From: Bin80 sp965116685
GTDB taxonomy: Bacteria; Bacteroidota; Rhodothermia; Rhodothermales; Bin80
Direction of reading: 5' to 3'
Assembly (NCBI GenBank): GCA_965116685.1
Contig: OZ220707.1
Location: 1,178,001-1,242,000, forward strand
DNA: 64,000 nt
Position 1 is the first letter of the stretch. Each line of letters starts with the position of its first letter. A program made the position numbers and the translations under genes. The notes below the pieces were generated by a model. That model saw only the letters and a program-made list of their open reading frames with translations, was not told the origin of the DNA and made no database searches. Shown here one piece after another: positions 8,076 to 17,268 of the stretch.

Positions 8076-9755
8076 CTAAAGCCCGAGACTTAATCCAATA
8101 TGAGCTCGCACAGCAGATATATCCTCCGTCGCCAGTGCCAGCGTGAAGTTGATGATTCCTGCTGCTGTACTGAGTTGAAAACCTGCCCCAAATCCTGGAT
8201 ACCACCCACCAGAGAACTGGGATCCCTTATCGTTATCAAGATAACCAAGGTCAAAAAAACCAAACCCGTACGTTACAGGATCCAGAAGATACCGGAACTC
8301 CACCAGGGTCCGTACTGCAAAAGGCACGCGAAAACGATGTTCATCATACCCGCGAAGGCTTTGTGCCCCTCCAATTCGAAACAGATCACTTTCGTCAAGC
8401 TGTCGGCTGTGCACCAACATGAGCTCGCCACCCATAACGACAAGGCTGCGCCCGCTCAGAGGAATATACACACGTCCCTGCGCCGTCAGGCGTCCCTGAC
8501 GAAGCCTATTCTGCTCGCGCGTCGGATCTTCAGGGAGCAGGATACTTTCTACATCTTTCTGCCCGTGTTCAGCGTGCATGCTCAGCAGGTATCCACGAGT
8601 GGGGCTCAAAGCATGATCAACTTGTCTGATCTGGATCCCTCCTCCCACAAACAGTGCATTGGCAACTGGAATTCGTTGTCTGCCGTCAACAATTTCGGTA
8701 CCTGCCAGGCCGGGGCGTGTAATCTCGCGTGTCACACTGGCAAAGATGTGCATGGACGGATCCACCCAATAGCCAAACCGGGCTCCATAGTCCCGCTTGC
8801 CATAGGTTGAATCCTGCTGAAGTCCTTCAAATGAACCAGCGAGGCTCAGAGGCAACCCAAACATCAACGGCGCTTCCGCATGCACGGAAACGTAGCCTAA
8901 TTGACCCGGTGCCCGATTCAATGTCAGTTCCAGCGTTCGAGCTCCGCCAAAAAGGTTGCGCAGTGCCAGACTTCCGCTACCAACCAGAGCACCTTTGCCG
9001 CCCTCCGCCCGCTCATACCCCAATGCCAGATCAAACACTCCAGGGGGGCTTTCCTTGACGGGTACATGAATGACAACGCTACTGTCGGTCCCCCTGTATA
9101 ATACCGGGAGATCTACACGGCTAAACATGCCCGTGGCTTCCAGCTTACGCTGCATTTCTTCTGGATCAAAATTTTTCAGAACCTGTCCCAACGTGAATCC
9201 AGAGATGTGATATACATAAGTTGGTCGGGTCCGCCGGGCTCCCTGCAGGACGATATGCTCAAGTTGAGAAGGAATCCCTTCCTGAACACGGATGACCACA
9301 TCATGCTGCACGCTGTCACGCGGAATGATCGCTTCTATGGCAACTTCCGCCAATACATATCCCTCTCCCGAATAATGGTCCAGAATGAACTCTGCTGCCC
9401 TTTCCAACGAACTGGCAGTGACCCAATCTCCTTTACCCAGCGGGAGTCGTATCCTTGTTGAATCAACCTTGTTGACTCCCAGCAACTGGATTATTCCTAC
9501 CTGAGCCCGATTTCCACGGGAAGCATAAAGAGTTTGTGTATCCGTATTCTGAGAATCAATCGCAGCATATAAATACCCTTCCTGATGAAACATGCGGATC
9601 ACCTGCTGCTCAATAGCCAGCGTACTGTCTGCGGATCTCTCGGGCGCCCACGACCAAGGCTCACCATCTGCAATAAGCTGCCATTGAGCGGAGACCGGAA
9701 CGGCTGCTATGGACATACAGAAGAAGAGCACGAATGCCCTCGGAGAAATTCCCAT
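8076..9755 (-). CDS. Omp85-superfamily outer-membrane protein (BamA/TamA-like)
   Basis: A 559-aa exported protein. MGISPRAFVLFFCMSIAAVP is a signal peptide with cleavage near VSA-QW. POTRA-like periplasmic segments follow (about residues 45-190, e.g. DVVIRVQEGIPSQLEHIVLQ). From about residue 230 there is a surface-antigen-type beta-barrel with alternating strands, including RIGGAQSLRGYDEHRF, an RGY motif resembling the VRGF/Y lid-lock motif, and GFGAGFQLSTAAGIINF near the end. It ends in a hydrophobic GLSLGL. ATG at 9755 is chosen because the signal peptide starts there, although the frame is open to 9953. It could assist insertion or export of outer-membrane proteins such as the autotransporter here; that link is inference. 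Confidence 0.82.
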   Translation of the reverse strand: MGISPRAFVLFFCMSIAAVPVSAQWQLIADGEPWSWAPERSADSTLAIEQQVIRMFHQEGYLYAAIDSQNTDTQTLYASRGNRAQVGIIQLLGVNKVDSTRIRLPLGKGDWVTASSLERAAEFILDHYSGEGYVLAEVAIEAIIPRDSVQHDVVIRVQEGIPSQLEHIVLQGARRTRPTYVYHISGFTLGQVLKNFDPEEMQRKLEATGMFSRVDLPVLYRGTDSSVVIHVPVKESPPGVFDLALGYERAEGGKGALVGSGSLALRNLFGGARTLELTLNRAPGQLGYVSVHAEAPLMFGLPLSLAGSFEGLQQDSTYGKRDYGARFGYWVDPSMHIFASVTREITRPGLAGTEIVDGRQRIPVANALFVGGGIQIRQVDHALSPTRGYLLSMHAEHGQKDVESILLPEDPTREQNRLRQGRLTAQGRVYIPLSGRSLVVMGGELMLVHSRQLDESDLFRIGGAQSLRGYDEHRFRVPFAVRTLVEFRYLLDPVTYGFGFFDLGYLDNDKGSQFSGGWYPGFGAGFQLSTAAGIINFTLALATEDISAVRAHIGLSLGL

Positions 9756-9819
9756 GGAACTGACCGAACAGCTCAACCATGAACATCGTAGCATCACGTA
9801 AATCAGCCCCTTTGTGCCT

Positions 9820-10902
9820 ATGAGTCCACAGATCCCCCAAAATAAGCCAAGTGACTTCTCGAAAGTACTCCTGAGCTGGTACGATACCAACCACCGTGAC
9901 CTTCCATGGCGTGGGAAGACGGATATGTATGAGATTTGGCTTTCAGAAGTCATGCTTCAGCAGACACGCGTGGAGTATGTGCGGGCGTATTACGAACGAT
10001 TCCTGAACGCATTTCCAACGCTTGAGCAGCTAGCCTCAGCCGACTTGGACGATGTACTTCGCATTTGGGAGGGAATGGGATACTATGCACGTGCACGCAA
10101 TCTACACGCAGCCGCCCGGGAAGTTGTTGTCTCGGGTCGACTTCCATTGAGTTGTAAAGAGTTACGCTTACTCCCTGGTATCGGTCCATATATTAGCCGA
10201 GCCATTGCTTCGATTGCGTTCAAAGAGCCTGTGGCTGCAGTTGATGGCAATGTCCGGCGCGTCGTCTCTCGCATATTTGCACATCCGGGAACTCCGGCTA
10301 AATTAGTTCAGCAACTCGCTGATCAACTACTTAATGCCAACCGACCCGGGGATTATAATCAGGCGATGATGGAACTGGGGTCACAGATATGTACACCCAA
10401 GCACCCGCAATGTACTGTATGCCCGGTTCAAAGCTATTGTTCGGCATGGTTCGAGGGAGCTCCCAAACGGTATCCGGCATCAAAGAAGAAGGGACCTATC
10501 CCACACTACGATGTTGCCGTTGCCGTTCTCCGCGATACTTCAGGGCGGATATTTATTCAACAGCGTGCGCCGAGAGGGCTTCTGGGCGGCCTGTGGGAAT
10601 TGCCTGGCGGGAAAGCACAACCGGATGAATCGGGCCCTGCAACCTGTGTCCGTGAACTGCAGGAAGAGCTTGGAGTACAGGTGCTGGTAGGGAATTTGAT
10701 CGGTAAAGTGAACCACGCATACTCTCATTTCAGGATTACACTGCGTGCATATGAGTGCACCATGATTGACGGCGAGCCTAAATCCACTGCAGGCTTAACG
10801 ACTGCCTGGGTTACACCTGATGAACTAAACAAATTTGCATTTCCTAAAGCAAATCGGCATATACTTAATCTTATGACATCCCCGGTAGCTGAAGCATCAT
10901 GA
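9820..10902 (+). CDS. mutY: A/G-specific adenine DNA glycosylase
   Basis: Removes adenine mispaired with 8-oxoguanine. In this roughly 360-aa protein the N-terminal HhH-GPD domain has DLPWR, LSEVMLQQTRVEYV, the helix-hairpin-helix LPGIGPYISRAI, and the catalytic aspartate in VAAVDGNVRR. Four cysteines of the iron-sulphur loop are present (CTPKHPQCTVCPVQSYC). From about residue 225 a NUDIX-like domain recognises 8-oxoG (GLLGGLWELPGGK, RELQEELG). GTG at 9814 is an alternative start. The stop overlaps the next gene in ATGA. It is divergent from the Omp85-like gene. Confidence 0.93.
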   Translation: MSPQIPQNKPSDFSKVLLSWYDTNHRDLPWRGKTDMYEIWLSEVMLQQTRVEYVRAYYERFLNAFPTLEQLASADLDDVLRIWEGMGYYARARNLHAAAREVVVSGRLPLSCKELRLLPGIGPYISRAIASIAFKEPVAAVDGNVRRVVSRIFAHPGTPAKLVQQLADQLLNANRPGDYNQAMMELGSQICTPKHPQCTVCPVQSYCSAWFEGAPKRYPASKKKGPIPHYDVAVAVLRDTSGRIFIQQRAPRGLLGGLWELPGGKAQPDESGPATCVRELQEELGVQVLVGNLIGKVNHAYSHFRITLRAYECTMIDGEPKSTAGLTTAWVTPDELNKFAFPKANRHILNLMTSPVAEAS

Positions 10903-11390
10903 ACGAAACACTCCTTTACATCATTCTCGGTGTGCTCTATCTCGTATTCACCGCATTGGGGAGACTTGCCAAGAAAAAACAGCAGCAGACGCAGAAAGAG
11001 GAACCCTGGTCTCTTGAAGATGCTCTACGAGATCTGCAGACTTCGTCGGACGAGCAGCCTGAAGTCGCTCGAGTTCCTGCACCGCAGACTCCTTCTGATT
11101 GGTCTGATGAGTATGCCCCGTACATTCCTGGTGCTCAGACCCTTCCCACTGAATCGCCCCGGCTGGCCAAACCGGTCTTCGCAGCGCCCGCCACCCTTCG
11201 GCAACCTGTCCCGAAACCCAAACCGTCAGAGCTACCCAACCCAGCCGGGAAGCATATACCGGACGCAACCCGCATGATCATCCGCCGCCTGAAAGACCCG
11301 AAGTCAGCGCGGACCGCAATTATTCTTAGTGAGATCCTCGGCAGGCCCAAGGGAGCCCGTGCGTTTCCACGACCTCGCCTGTATCGTTGA
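10899..11390 (+). CDS. Hypothetical membrane-anchored protein (163 aa)
   Basis: An N-terminal membrane helix (LLYIILGVLYLVFTALGRL) is followed by a lysine/glutamine stop-transfer patch. A proline-rich, low-complexity middle follows, and then a conserved-looking C-terminal patch, SARTAIILSEILGRPKGARA. This single anchor, disordered linker and short C-terminal 'SEILGRPKG' ending is seen in uncharacterised Bacteroidota-like proteins. It is translationally coupled to mutY through an ATGA overlap. No function can be assigned. Confidence 0.7.
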   Translation: MNETLLYIILGVLYLVFTALGRLAKKKQQQTQKEEPWSLEDALRDLQTSSDEQPEVARVPAPQTPSDWSDEYAPYIPGAQTLPTESPRLAKPVFAAPATLRQPVPKPKPSELPNPAGKHIPDATRMIIRRLKDPKSARTAIILSEILGRPKGARAFPRPRLYR

Positions 11391-11575
11391 GCATCTTTGG
11401 CCACATGATTACGAATGTGGTCGCCGGATCTGCGAGTTCTCAACAATCCATGCATAACGAGCCCTAAACCACCGCATAACCTGGAGTGAAGTTACGGTAT
11501 CCATGTCCCCCTCCGCCTGCAAAAGGCTCACTTGAACAAGTTTCTCACTATTCCAAGTAGGACCAACGAAAATTC

Positions 11576-12094
11576 CTACACTGACGATTCTTCTCCGCGC
11601 TTGAATAATGCTGCACCGATTGCACCTCCAATCAGTCCCATCAGGATCCCCCCGACGATTGCGAACACCGGCCCACCCCAGGTTACCATCATCCTGGTTA
11701 TGGATTCTGCCTGCTCCGCCCCGGGAGTGTCAAATGTACCGGCGTCACGCATCATATCCAGCGTATCTTGGGGAGATGGAAGTATACCCATCAGGATTAA
11801 TAACCACCCCAAAGCCAATCCCACCACGGCATATACGATCCCCGAGAGCGCGCCAATTCCAACCCCCTGCCCTCCTGTCAGTGTTAATTCGTTTTCTGTA
11901 GCATAGTGCCAGACGGCAACGAGCCCACTGGTTAACATGATCATGCATCCGAGCAAGCCGAATATAATGCCCAGAACCGGTTGAGGGTCAAGAGGATCAG
12001 AGAGGCCAGAAACATGACCGGCTACTTGGAGGATCGTCCCTGTAACGGCGGCAACTAAGCCACCAATCAGGATAGATTGAGTTTTTGAAGGCAT
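11576..12094 (-). CDS. Hypothetical four-helix membrane protein
   Basis: A 172-aa protein with about four transmembrane segments (near residues 8-28, 40-62, 78-104 and 138-162), glycine-rich helices, and a short acidic tail KRGEESSV. It resembles small DUF4199-like membrane proteins in layout, but I see no diagnostic motif. The gap 11391-11575 contains a hairpin (about 11396-11423) without a T-run and nothing else recognisable. Confidence 0.65.
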   Translation of the reverse strand: MPSKTQSILIGGLVAAVTGTILQVAGHVSGLSDPLDPQPVLGIIFGLLGCMIMLTSGLVAVWHYATENELTLTGGQGVGIGALSGIVYAVVGLALGWLLILMGILPSPQDTLDMMRDAGTFDTPGAEQAESITRMMVTWGGPVFAIVGGILMGLIGGAIGAALFKRGEESSV

Positions 12095-12159
12095 TGAAAT
12101 TATGTCTGTTCGGTCTGAATAATAAGCAATTTGGGCTAAATATTGGTAAGATATAATCC

Positions 12160-12600
12160 CTATGTCTCACGCCATGCCATAGCTCGTGCAACCAGAACTC
12201 CGGCAACAACACCAAAAATTGCTCCTGTGAAAAAGCGGCTTCCCGCCGAATTGTGCCAAATATTCAAGAGTTCCAGCCCCCAATCCAGTGCCAGCAACAC
12301 CAGAGATGCCATCACAAATATGTGTGCATTCCTGCCACTCCAGCCCCGGCAAATCAGAGCAACAATGGGTCCTACAACCAGACCGATCAGGATTCCGTAG
12401 CACCGGTGACAGACCGCCAACTGAACGCCATCAACATGGGGAGACCGCTCACTGATCTGGTGACAGAATGGATCAAATATGTGCATCAATGCCAATTGCA
12501 GCGGCTCACTAATCCATGGAGGGATGCTGGCTAGCACCGGCAAAATCGCCATCAGCAAGAGAGATCCGATCCAGGCAATCCCATTTATACGAATGGTCAT
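12160..12600 (-). CDS. DUF2085 membrane protein
   Basis: A 146-aa protein with the DUF2085 signature: FDPFCHQISERSPH, then VDGVQLAVCHRCYGILIG, giving the paired Cys-His and C-x-R-C motifs that suggest metal binding near the membrane. Three or four hydrophobic segments surround them. The family function is unknown. The flanking gap 12601-12856 holds the control region of groES-groEL. Confidence 0.8.
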   Translation of the reverse strand: MTIRINGIAWIGSLLLMAILPVLASIPPWISEPLQLALMHIFDPFCHQISERSPHVDGVQLAVCHRCYGILIGLVVGPIVALICRGWSGRNAHIFVMASLVLLALDWGLELLNIWHNSAGSRFFTGAIFGVVAGVLVARAMAWRET

Positions 12601-12781
12601 ACGTCAAATTGTCCTGTCTTTAATCGTCATCTGGACAGCTTGGCACTTATGGTACGACTAATTTTGACATAGTTCAGCATGGCATACAGTTTGCACGGTC
12701 GTCTCACCTGAATGCACAATGCATCTTGTTTGAAGTATGTACATAATGTAACTCTGCAAAAATGCATCTGCTGCATTCTTG

Positions 12782-12808
12782 TTAGCACTCACTTAGAGAG
12801 ACTGCTAA
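12782..12808 (+). promoter_or_regulatory. CIRCE operator (HrcA site)
   Basis: TTAGCACTC, nine bases, then GACTGCTAA. The canonical element is TTAGCACTC-N9-GAGTGCTAA, so there is one mismatch in the right arm. It sits 49-75 bp upstream of the groES start, where HrcA repression would be expected. Confidence 0.88.
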
Positions 12809-12856
12809 CAATCGAAATTCTTACTTCCTAACCAACAACTTAACCCTTTACCAATC

Positions 12857-13141
12857 ATGAAAATTCAACCACTTAGTGATCGTGTGGTCGTACAGGCGCA
12901 AGATGCTGAAGAGCAGACTGCAAGCGGCCTCTACATTCCCGACACGGCGAAAGAAAAACCCCAACGCGGAGTCGTTCTGTCCGTCGGTCCAGGTCGTGTT
13001 GAAAACGGCACCAAAATTGACATGACCGTCAAGTCTGGTGATGTTGTTCTGTATGGCAAGTACTCTGGGACCGAGGTCACACTTGATGACCAGGAGTACA
13101 TGATCATGCGGGAGAGCGATATCCTCGGCATTATCCAGTAA
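12857..13141 (+). CDS. groES: Co-chaperonin GroES
   Basis: The 10-kDa lid of the GroEL folding chamber. The 94-aa protein shows the family pattern: MKIQPLSDRVVVQAQDAEE, the mobile loop TASGLYIPDTAKEKPQRGVV, then DVVLYGKYSGTEV and the terminal EYMIMRESDILGII. It precedes groEL by 38 bp in one operon. The imperfect CIRCE upstream predicts heat-inducible control by HrcA. Confidence 0.97.
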   Translation: MKIQPLSDRVVVQAQDAEEQTASGLYIPDTAKEKPQRGVVLSVGPGRVENGTKIDMTVKSGDVVLYGKYSGTEVTLDDQEYMIMRESDILGIIQ

Positions 13142-13179
13142 CGAATCCTCATACACAATCTTAAACTCTATTTAAACTC

Positions 13180-14832
13180 ATGGCAAAGCAAATCATTTTT
13201 GACGCCGACGCACGAGGTGCTCTCAAGCGTGGCGTTGATCAACTCGCGAGTGCAGTCAAAGTCACTCTTGGCCCCAAAGGCCGCAATGTTATTATTGAGA
13301 AAAAATTCGGATCACCAACCGTTACCAAAGACGGTGTCACCGTGGCCAAAGAAGTTGAGCTTGAAGACAAGCTCGAAAATGTTGGTGCCCAGATGGTCAA
13401 GGAAGTTGCTTCCAAGACCAGTGATGTCGCAGGCGACGGAACCACAACGGCCACCGTTCTCGCTCAGGCGATCATGACCGCTGGTCTCAAGAACGTGACG
13501 GCCGGTGCCAACCCAATGGACCTGAAGCGTGGTATTGACAAAGCGGTCGGCCAGGTCGTGAATCATCTCCGCTCACAGAGCCGCGATATTGAAGGTCGCA
13601 ACGAGATTGCCCAGGTCGGTGCCATCAGCGCCAACAACGACGAAGCTATCGGCACCTTGATTGCAGATGCTTTTGAGCGCGTTGGCAAGGATGGTGTGAT
13701 TACCGTCGAAGAGGCCCGTGGCACAGAAACCACACTGGATGTGGTCGAGGGAATGCAGTTTGATCGCGGATACCTGTCTCCCTACTTCGTGACCGATCCT
13801 GATGATATGGAGACCGTCCTTGAGGATGCGCACCTGCTCATCTTCGACAAAAAAATCTCCGCAATGAAGGATCTGCTCCCAATCCTGGAGAAAATTGCAC
13901 AGACCAGTTCTCCTCTTCTGGTGATCGCCGAAGATGTTGAAGGAGAAGCACTTGCAACGATGGTCGTGAACAAGCTACGTGGCACATTACGTGTCGCTGC
14001 TGTCAAAGCCCCTGGCTTTGGAGACCGCAGAAAAGCAATGCTGGAAGATATTGCAATCCTTACCGGAGGCACCGTCATCAGTGAAGAAAAAGGCTATCGC
14101 CTCGAGAATGCAACACTGGATTATCTGGGGAAAGCCCAGCGTGTTGTGATCGACAAAGATACCACCGTCATTGTCGATGGTGCCGGTAGTACGGATCAGA
14201 TCAAGGCCCGCACAAACCAGATCCGACAGCAGGTTGAGTCAACCACAAGTGACTATGATCGTGAGAAACTGCAGGAACGGCTTGCCAAATTAAGCGGTGG
14301 TGTTGCTGTTCTCAAGATTGGTGCAGCGACCGAGCCGGAGATGAAAGAGAAAAAAGCTCGCGTGGAAGATGCCTTGCATGCGACACGCGCAGCCATTGAA
14401 GAAGGGATCGTCCCGGGTGGTGGCGTTGCTCTGATCAGATCCATCGATGCACTTGATGAGGCAGCAGTGGACAACGAGGACCAGAAGATCGGGGTCAATA
14501 TCGTTCGTCGTGCCCTCGAAGAGCCACTTCGCCAGATCTCTACAAACGCTGGGAGTGAAGGCTCTATCGTTGCTCAGAAAGTCAAGGAAGGCGAAGGGGA
14601 TTATGGTTACAATGCCCGCACGGAAGAGTATGAGACTCTCATCAGTGCTGGTGTGATTGATCCTACCAAAGTTGTGCGCGCTGCCCTGGAGAATGCATCC
14701 TCGGTGAGTGGACTATTGCTGACAACCGAAGCGGTCGTGGCGGATCGTCCAGAGAAGCCCGCTGCAGGCGGTGGAGATCATCCTGATCCCAGCGGTGGCA
14801 TGGGCGGCATGGGTGGAGGAATGGGCTTCTAA
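13180..14832 (+). CDS. groEL: Chaperonin GroEL
   Basis: The 60-kDa chaperonin (550 aa), which folds proteins in an ATP-driven double ring. Conserved blocks include KVTLGPKGRNVIIEKKFG, AGDGTTTATVLAQAI (nucleotide binding), EGMQFDRGYLSPYFVT, and APGFGDRRKAML in the apical domain. EEGIVPGGGVALIR is the second ATP-site block. The C-terminus is the usual Gly-Gly-Met repeat (GGMGGMGGGMGF). A strong terminator follows. Confidence 0.98.
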   Translation: MAKQIIFDADARGALKRGVDQLASAVKVTLGPKGRNVIIEKKFGSPTVTKDGVTVAKEVELEDKLENVGAQMVKEVASKTSDVAGDGTTTATVLAQAIMTAGLKNVTAGANPMDLKRGIDKAVGQVVNHLRSQSRDIEGRNEIAQVGAISANNDEAIGTLIADAFERVGKDGVITVEEARGTETTLDVVEGMQFDRGYLSPYFVTDPDDMETVLEDAHLLIFDKKISAMKDLLPILEKIAQTSSPLLVIAEDVEGEALATMVVNKLRGTLRVAAVKAPGFGDRRKAMLEDIAILTGGTVISEEKGYRLENATLDYLGKAQRVVIDKDTTVIVDGAGSTDQIKARTNQIRQQVESTTSDYDREKLQERLAKLSGGVAVLKIGAATEPEMKEKKARVEDALHATRAAIEEGIVPGGGVALIRSIDALDEAAVDNEDQKIGVNIVRRALEEPLRQISTNAGSEGSIVAQKVKEGEGDYGYNARTEEYETLISAGVIDPTKVVRAALENASSVSGLLLTTEAVVADRPEKPAAGGGDHPDPSGGMGGMGGGMGF

Positions 14833-14856
14833 CCCAAATTCTCACACAGTCCGAAG

Positions 14857-14895
14857 GGGGGCGGGGCCATCAGGCTTCGCCCCCTAACTTTTTTT
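14857..14895 (+). terminator. groEL terminator
   Basis: GGGGGCG at 14857-14863 pairs with CGCCCCC at 14878-14884, with an inner GCC/GGC pairing, and seven T follow at 14889-14895. It extends over the stop of the convergent phosphohexomutase gene. Confidence 0.75.
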
Positions 14896-16254
14896 GTCCG
14901 ATCTGATATCATCCATGCACCACTTGGCAAGATCACTTGCCTCACGCTCGCTGGATCCCTCCGCATAAATACGCACGATTGGCTCCGTGTTGGATTTTCG
15001 AACATGAACCCAGCCATCCGGGAAATTTATTTTCACCCCATCTACGGTTGAAACATCCTCATGCGCGTGCCGCGAGGCAAACCGCCGAAGCACTTTATCT
15101 GGATCTGTCACCGTGATTTTGTTTTTCGAAATCACATACTGGGGTAAGGAATGCCGATACTCTGAGAGCGGCATCTTCTGTTCAGCCAGGTGCTGAAGGA
15201 TAATCGCGGCGCCTACGAGTGCATCCCGGCCATAATGGAGGTCAGGCAAAATCACTCCCCCATTGCCTTCTCCACCAAGAATGGCCCCATATTGCTGCAT
15301 CGTCTTCACGACATGAATTTCTCCCACCGCAGATCGGTGCACGGGCATCCCATAGCGTGCTGCCACATCGTCAATCGCACGGGACGACGATAGGTTGGTG
15401 GCATAGGGTCCACTGCGTCTCTGCCATAGGAAATCCGCTGCGATCACCTGCGTCAATTCTTCGCTCACATAGGTTCCCTGATCATCAATCAGGGCCAGTC
15501 TGTCTGCATCCGGGTCTACCACCAGTCCCAGATCGGCATTTATTTCCTGAACATACTCCATCGTCCCTTGCAAGTGCTCAGGTAGAGGCTCTGCCGGGTG
15601 AGCAAACCGGCCTGTAACCTCGCCATTGATCAGCCAGACATCCTTTACCCCTAATCGCTTCAATAGCGGCGGCAATGCCAATGCACCGACCGAATTAATC
15701 CCATCCACCACAACCGTATAGTCCATGGCTTCAATGGCATCCGACTGACAGTATGGCAGGTCCAGGATCGCATCAATATGCCTTGAAATATGTTCAGCGG
15801 CACGTATCCCCCCTGGCTGGACTTCCTGATGCATTGGCGCTTCCGGCTGCTGTGCCATATCCATCACGATCCTTCCCTCTTCCGGTGACAGAAACTCGCT
15901 CTCCTCGTTGAGTAGTTTCAACGCATTCCAATCTTCAGGATTATGAGAGGCGCTTAATATGATCCCCCCACGCGCCTCTTCGAACAGGACGGCCATTGCA
16001 ACCGTTGGCGTGGGGGCCAGCCCGATATCAATTACCTCAATCCCAAGACTGCGGAGTGTTGCTACGACAATCTGAGAACATACCTCTCCCGAGGTACGTG
16101 CATCCCGGCCTACGACGACGCGTCGAGGAAGGCGATTCGGCCGATTTAAACAAAATGTACCGAAAGCCAGACTGTAGCGTACGAGGACCAATGCATCCAG
16201 GCCGGCACCATAGATCCCCCTGATTCCGGAAATTGATTCAATAAGTGTTCTCAT
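14884..16254 (-). CDS. glmM: Phosphohexomutase, phosphoglucosamine mutase-type
   Basis: Alpha-D-phosphohexomutase of 456 aa. The phosphoserine loop reads ILSASHNPEDWN (about residues 98-109). The metal-binding loop is VDPDADRLALID, the sugar-specificity loop is GEGNGGVILPDLHYGRDAL, and the phosphate-binding end contains RKSNTEPIVRIYAE. It interconverts 6- and 1-phosphosugars. GlmM is the most likely role (UDP-GlcNAc supply), but phosphoglucomutase/phosphomannomutase activity cannot be excluded. ATG at 16254 is chosen because IESISGIRGIYG is the conserved N-terminus; the frame is open to 16278. Confidence 0.82.
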   Translation of the reverse strand: MRTLIESISGIRGIYGAGLDALVLVRYSLAFGTFCLNRPNRLPRRVVVGRDARTSGEVCSQIVVATLRSLGIEVIDIGLAPTPTVAMAVLFEEARGGIILSASHNPEDWNALKLLNEESEFLSPEEGRIVMDMAQQPEAPMHQEVQPGGIRAAEHISRHIDAILDLPYCQSDAIEAMDYTVVVDGINSVGALALPPLLKRLGVKDVWLINGEVTGRFAHPAEPLPEHLQGTMEYVQEINADLGLVVDPDADRLALIDDQGTYVSEELTQVIAADFLWQRRSGPYATNLSSSRAIDDVAARYGMPVHRSAVGEIHVVKTMQQYGAILGGEGNGGVILPDLHYGRDALVGAAIILQHLAEQKMPLSEYRHSLPQYVISKNKITVTDPDKVLRRFASRHAHEDVSTVDGVKINFPDGWVHVRKSNTEPIVRIYAEGSSEREASDLAKWCMDDIRSDKKS

Positions 16255-16329
16255 GGGCCATTTCAGAGTTCTTAGCAATGGAACAGAATAACGGTCGTTT
16301 GGGTTGCCTAGGGCTGGATTTTTTTAATC

Positions 16330-17268
16330 ATGGTCACATCCTCAAGTACGTTGTCCCCCCGTTGGCGATATCACTACGCAGCAAGTGGGCTGGTTCTTTG
16401 CCTCATTCTGGTCAGTTGGGGGGGTGTGGTAACCAGTATTGAGGCCGGACTTGCCGTTCCTGACTGGCCTACTTCATTCGGCTCCTATGACCCACTTGCC
16501 ACAGGATACAGCGATCCCGCAGATCCAGATGCACGATGGTGGCAGGTTGGTCCTATTTTGGCGGAGCACGGACACCGGTTGCTGGGGGCCCTGGTAGGTC
16601 TATGGGTCGTTGGACTTGCACTATGGACGCTGATTGCAGATTCGCGGCGTTGGGTTCGCATTGTAGCTGTATCTGCGGTTGGCCTCGTAATCGCACAGGG
16701 AATCCTTGGGGGACTCCGCGTAGTCTGGACCTCAATGGATCTGGCTGTAGTCCATGCAATGGGAGCACAACTTTTTTTCTGCAGTGCGGCTGCCCTGACA
16801 CTTTTTAATTCGCGGATGTGGCTTGAGCACTCCATTGAGAGTTCACCGAAAATCAGCCGACTTCGTGCTATGACAATTGCTACTACGGCAGCCGTTTATA
16901 TACAGATTCTACTGGGTGCTCTACTCCGACATCCCGGCAGCGGCGTGGACCTGAATTTCGTGGTCATTCATGCTTCGGGAAGCGTTATTGCATTATCTTT
17001 AGTCATTATGACCTGCGGATTTATCCGAGAGTACTTTGATGACAAACCAATCCTGAATCGCGGAGCCTGGTGGATGTTGATCAGTCTGGGCGTGCAAATG
17101 GTTCTGGGGATGGTTACTCTGACGGTACTTCTTTTCGATTCCGGACAAGGCATCCAGAGTTTGGTCCAGGTTATACTCTCGTCCTCTCATCTGGTAGTTG
17201 GAACAATTTTAATGGGCAGTTGCGCTTGCGTGATGCTTGGAACCTTGAGGTTGCAAAGTGAACGGTAA
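16330..17268 (+). CDS. ctaA: Haem A synthase (COX15/CtaA family)
   Basis: Oxidises the C8 methyl of haem O to make haem A for cytochrome oxidase. The 312-aa protein is multi-spanning, with eight predicted helices. Conserved parts are GLAVPDWPTSFG after the first helix, AEHGHRLLGALVG with paired histidines, and later VHAMGAQ and VIHASGS, giving the four haem-ligand histidines. It overlaps ctaB by 11 bp and lies 75 bp from the divergent phosphohexomutase gene. Confidence 0.92.
   Translation: MVTSSSTLSPRWRYHYAASGLVLCLILVSWGGVVTSIEAGLAVPDWPTSFGSYDPLATGYSDPADPDARWWQVGPILAEHGHRLLGALVGLWVVGLALWTLIADSRRWVRIVAVSAVGLVIAQGILGGLRVVWTSMDLAVVHAMGAQLFFCSAAALTLFNSRMWLEHSIESSPKISRLRAMTIATTAAVYIQILLGALLRHPGSGVDLNFVVIHASGSVIALSLVIMTCGFIREYFDDKPILNRGAWWMLISLGVQMVLGMVTLTVLLFDSGQGIQSLVQVILSSSHLVVGTILMGSCACVMLGTLRLQSER

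Noticed and set aside
11396..11423. Hairpin GCCACAT/ATGTGGT after the 163-aa gene
   Set aside because: No T-run follows, so a terminator call is not supported.
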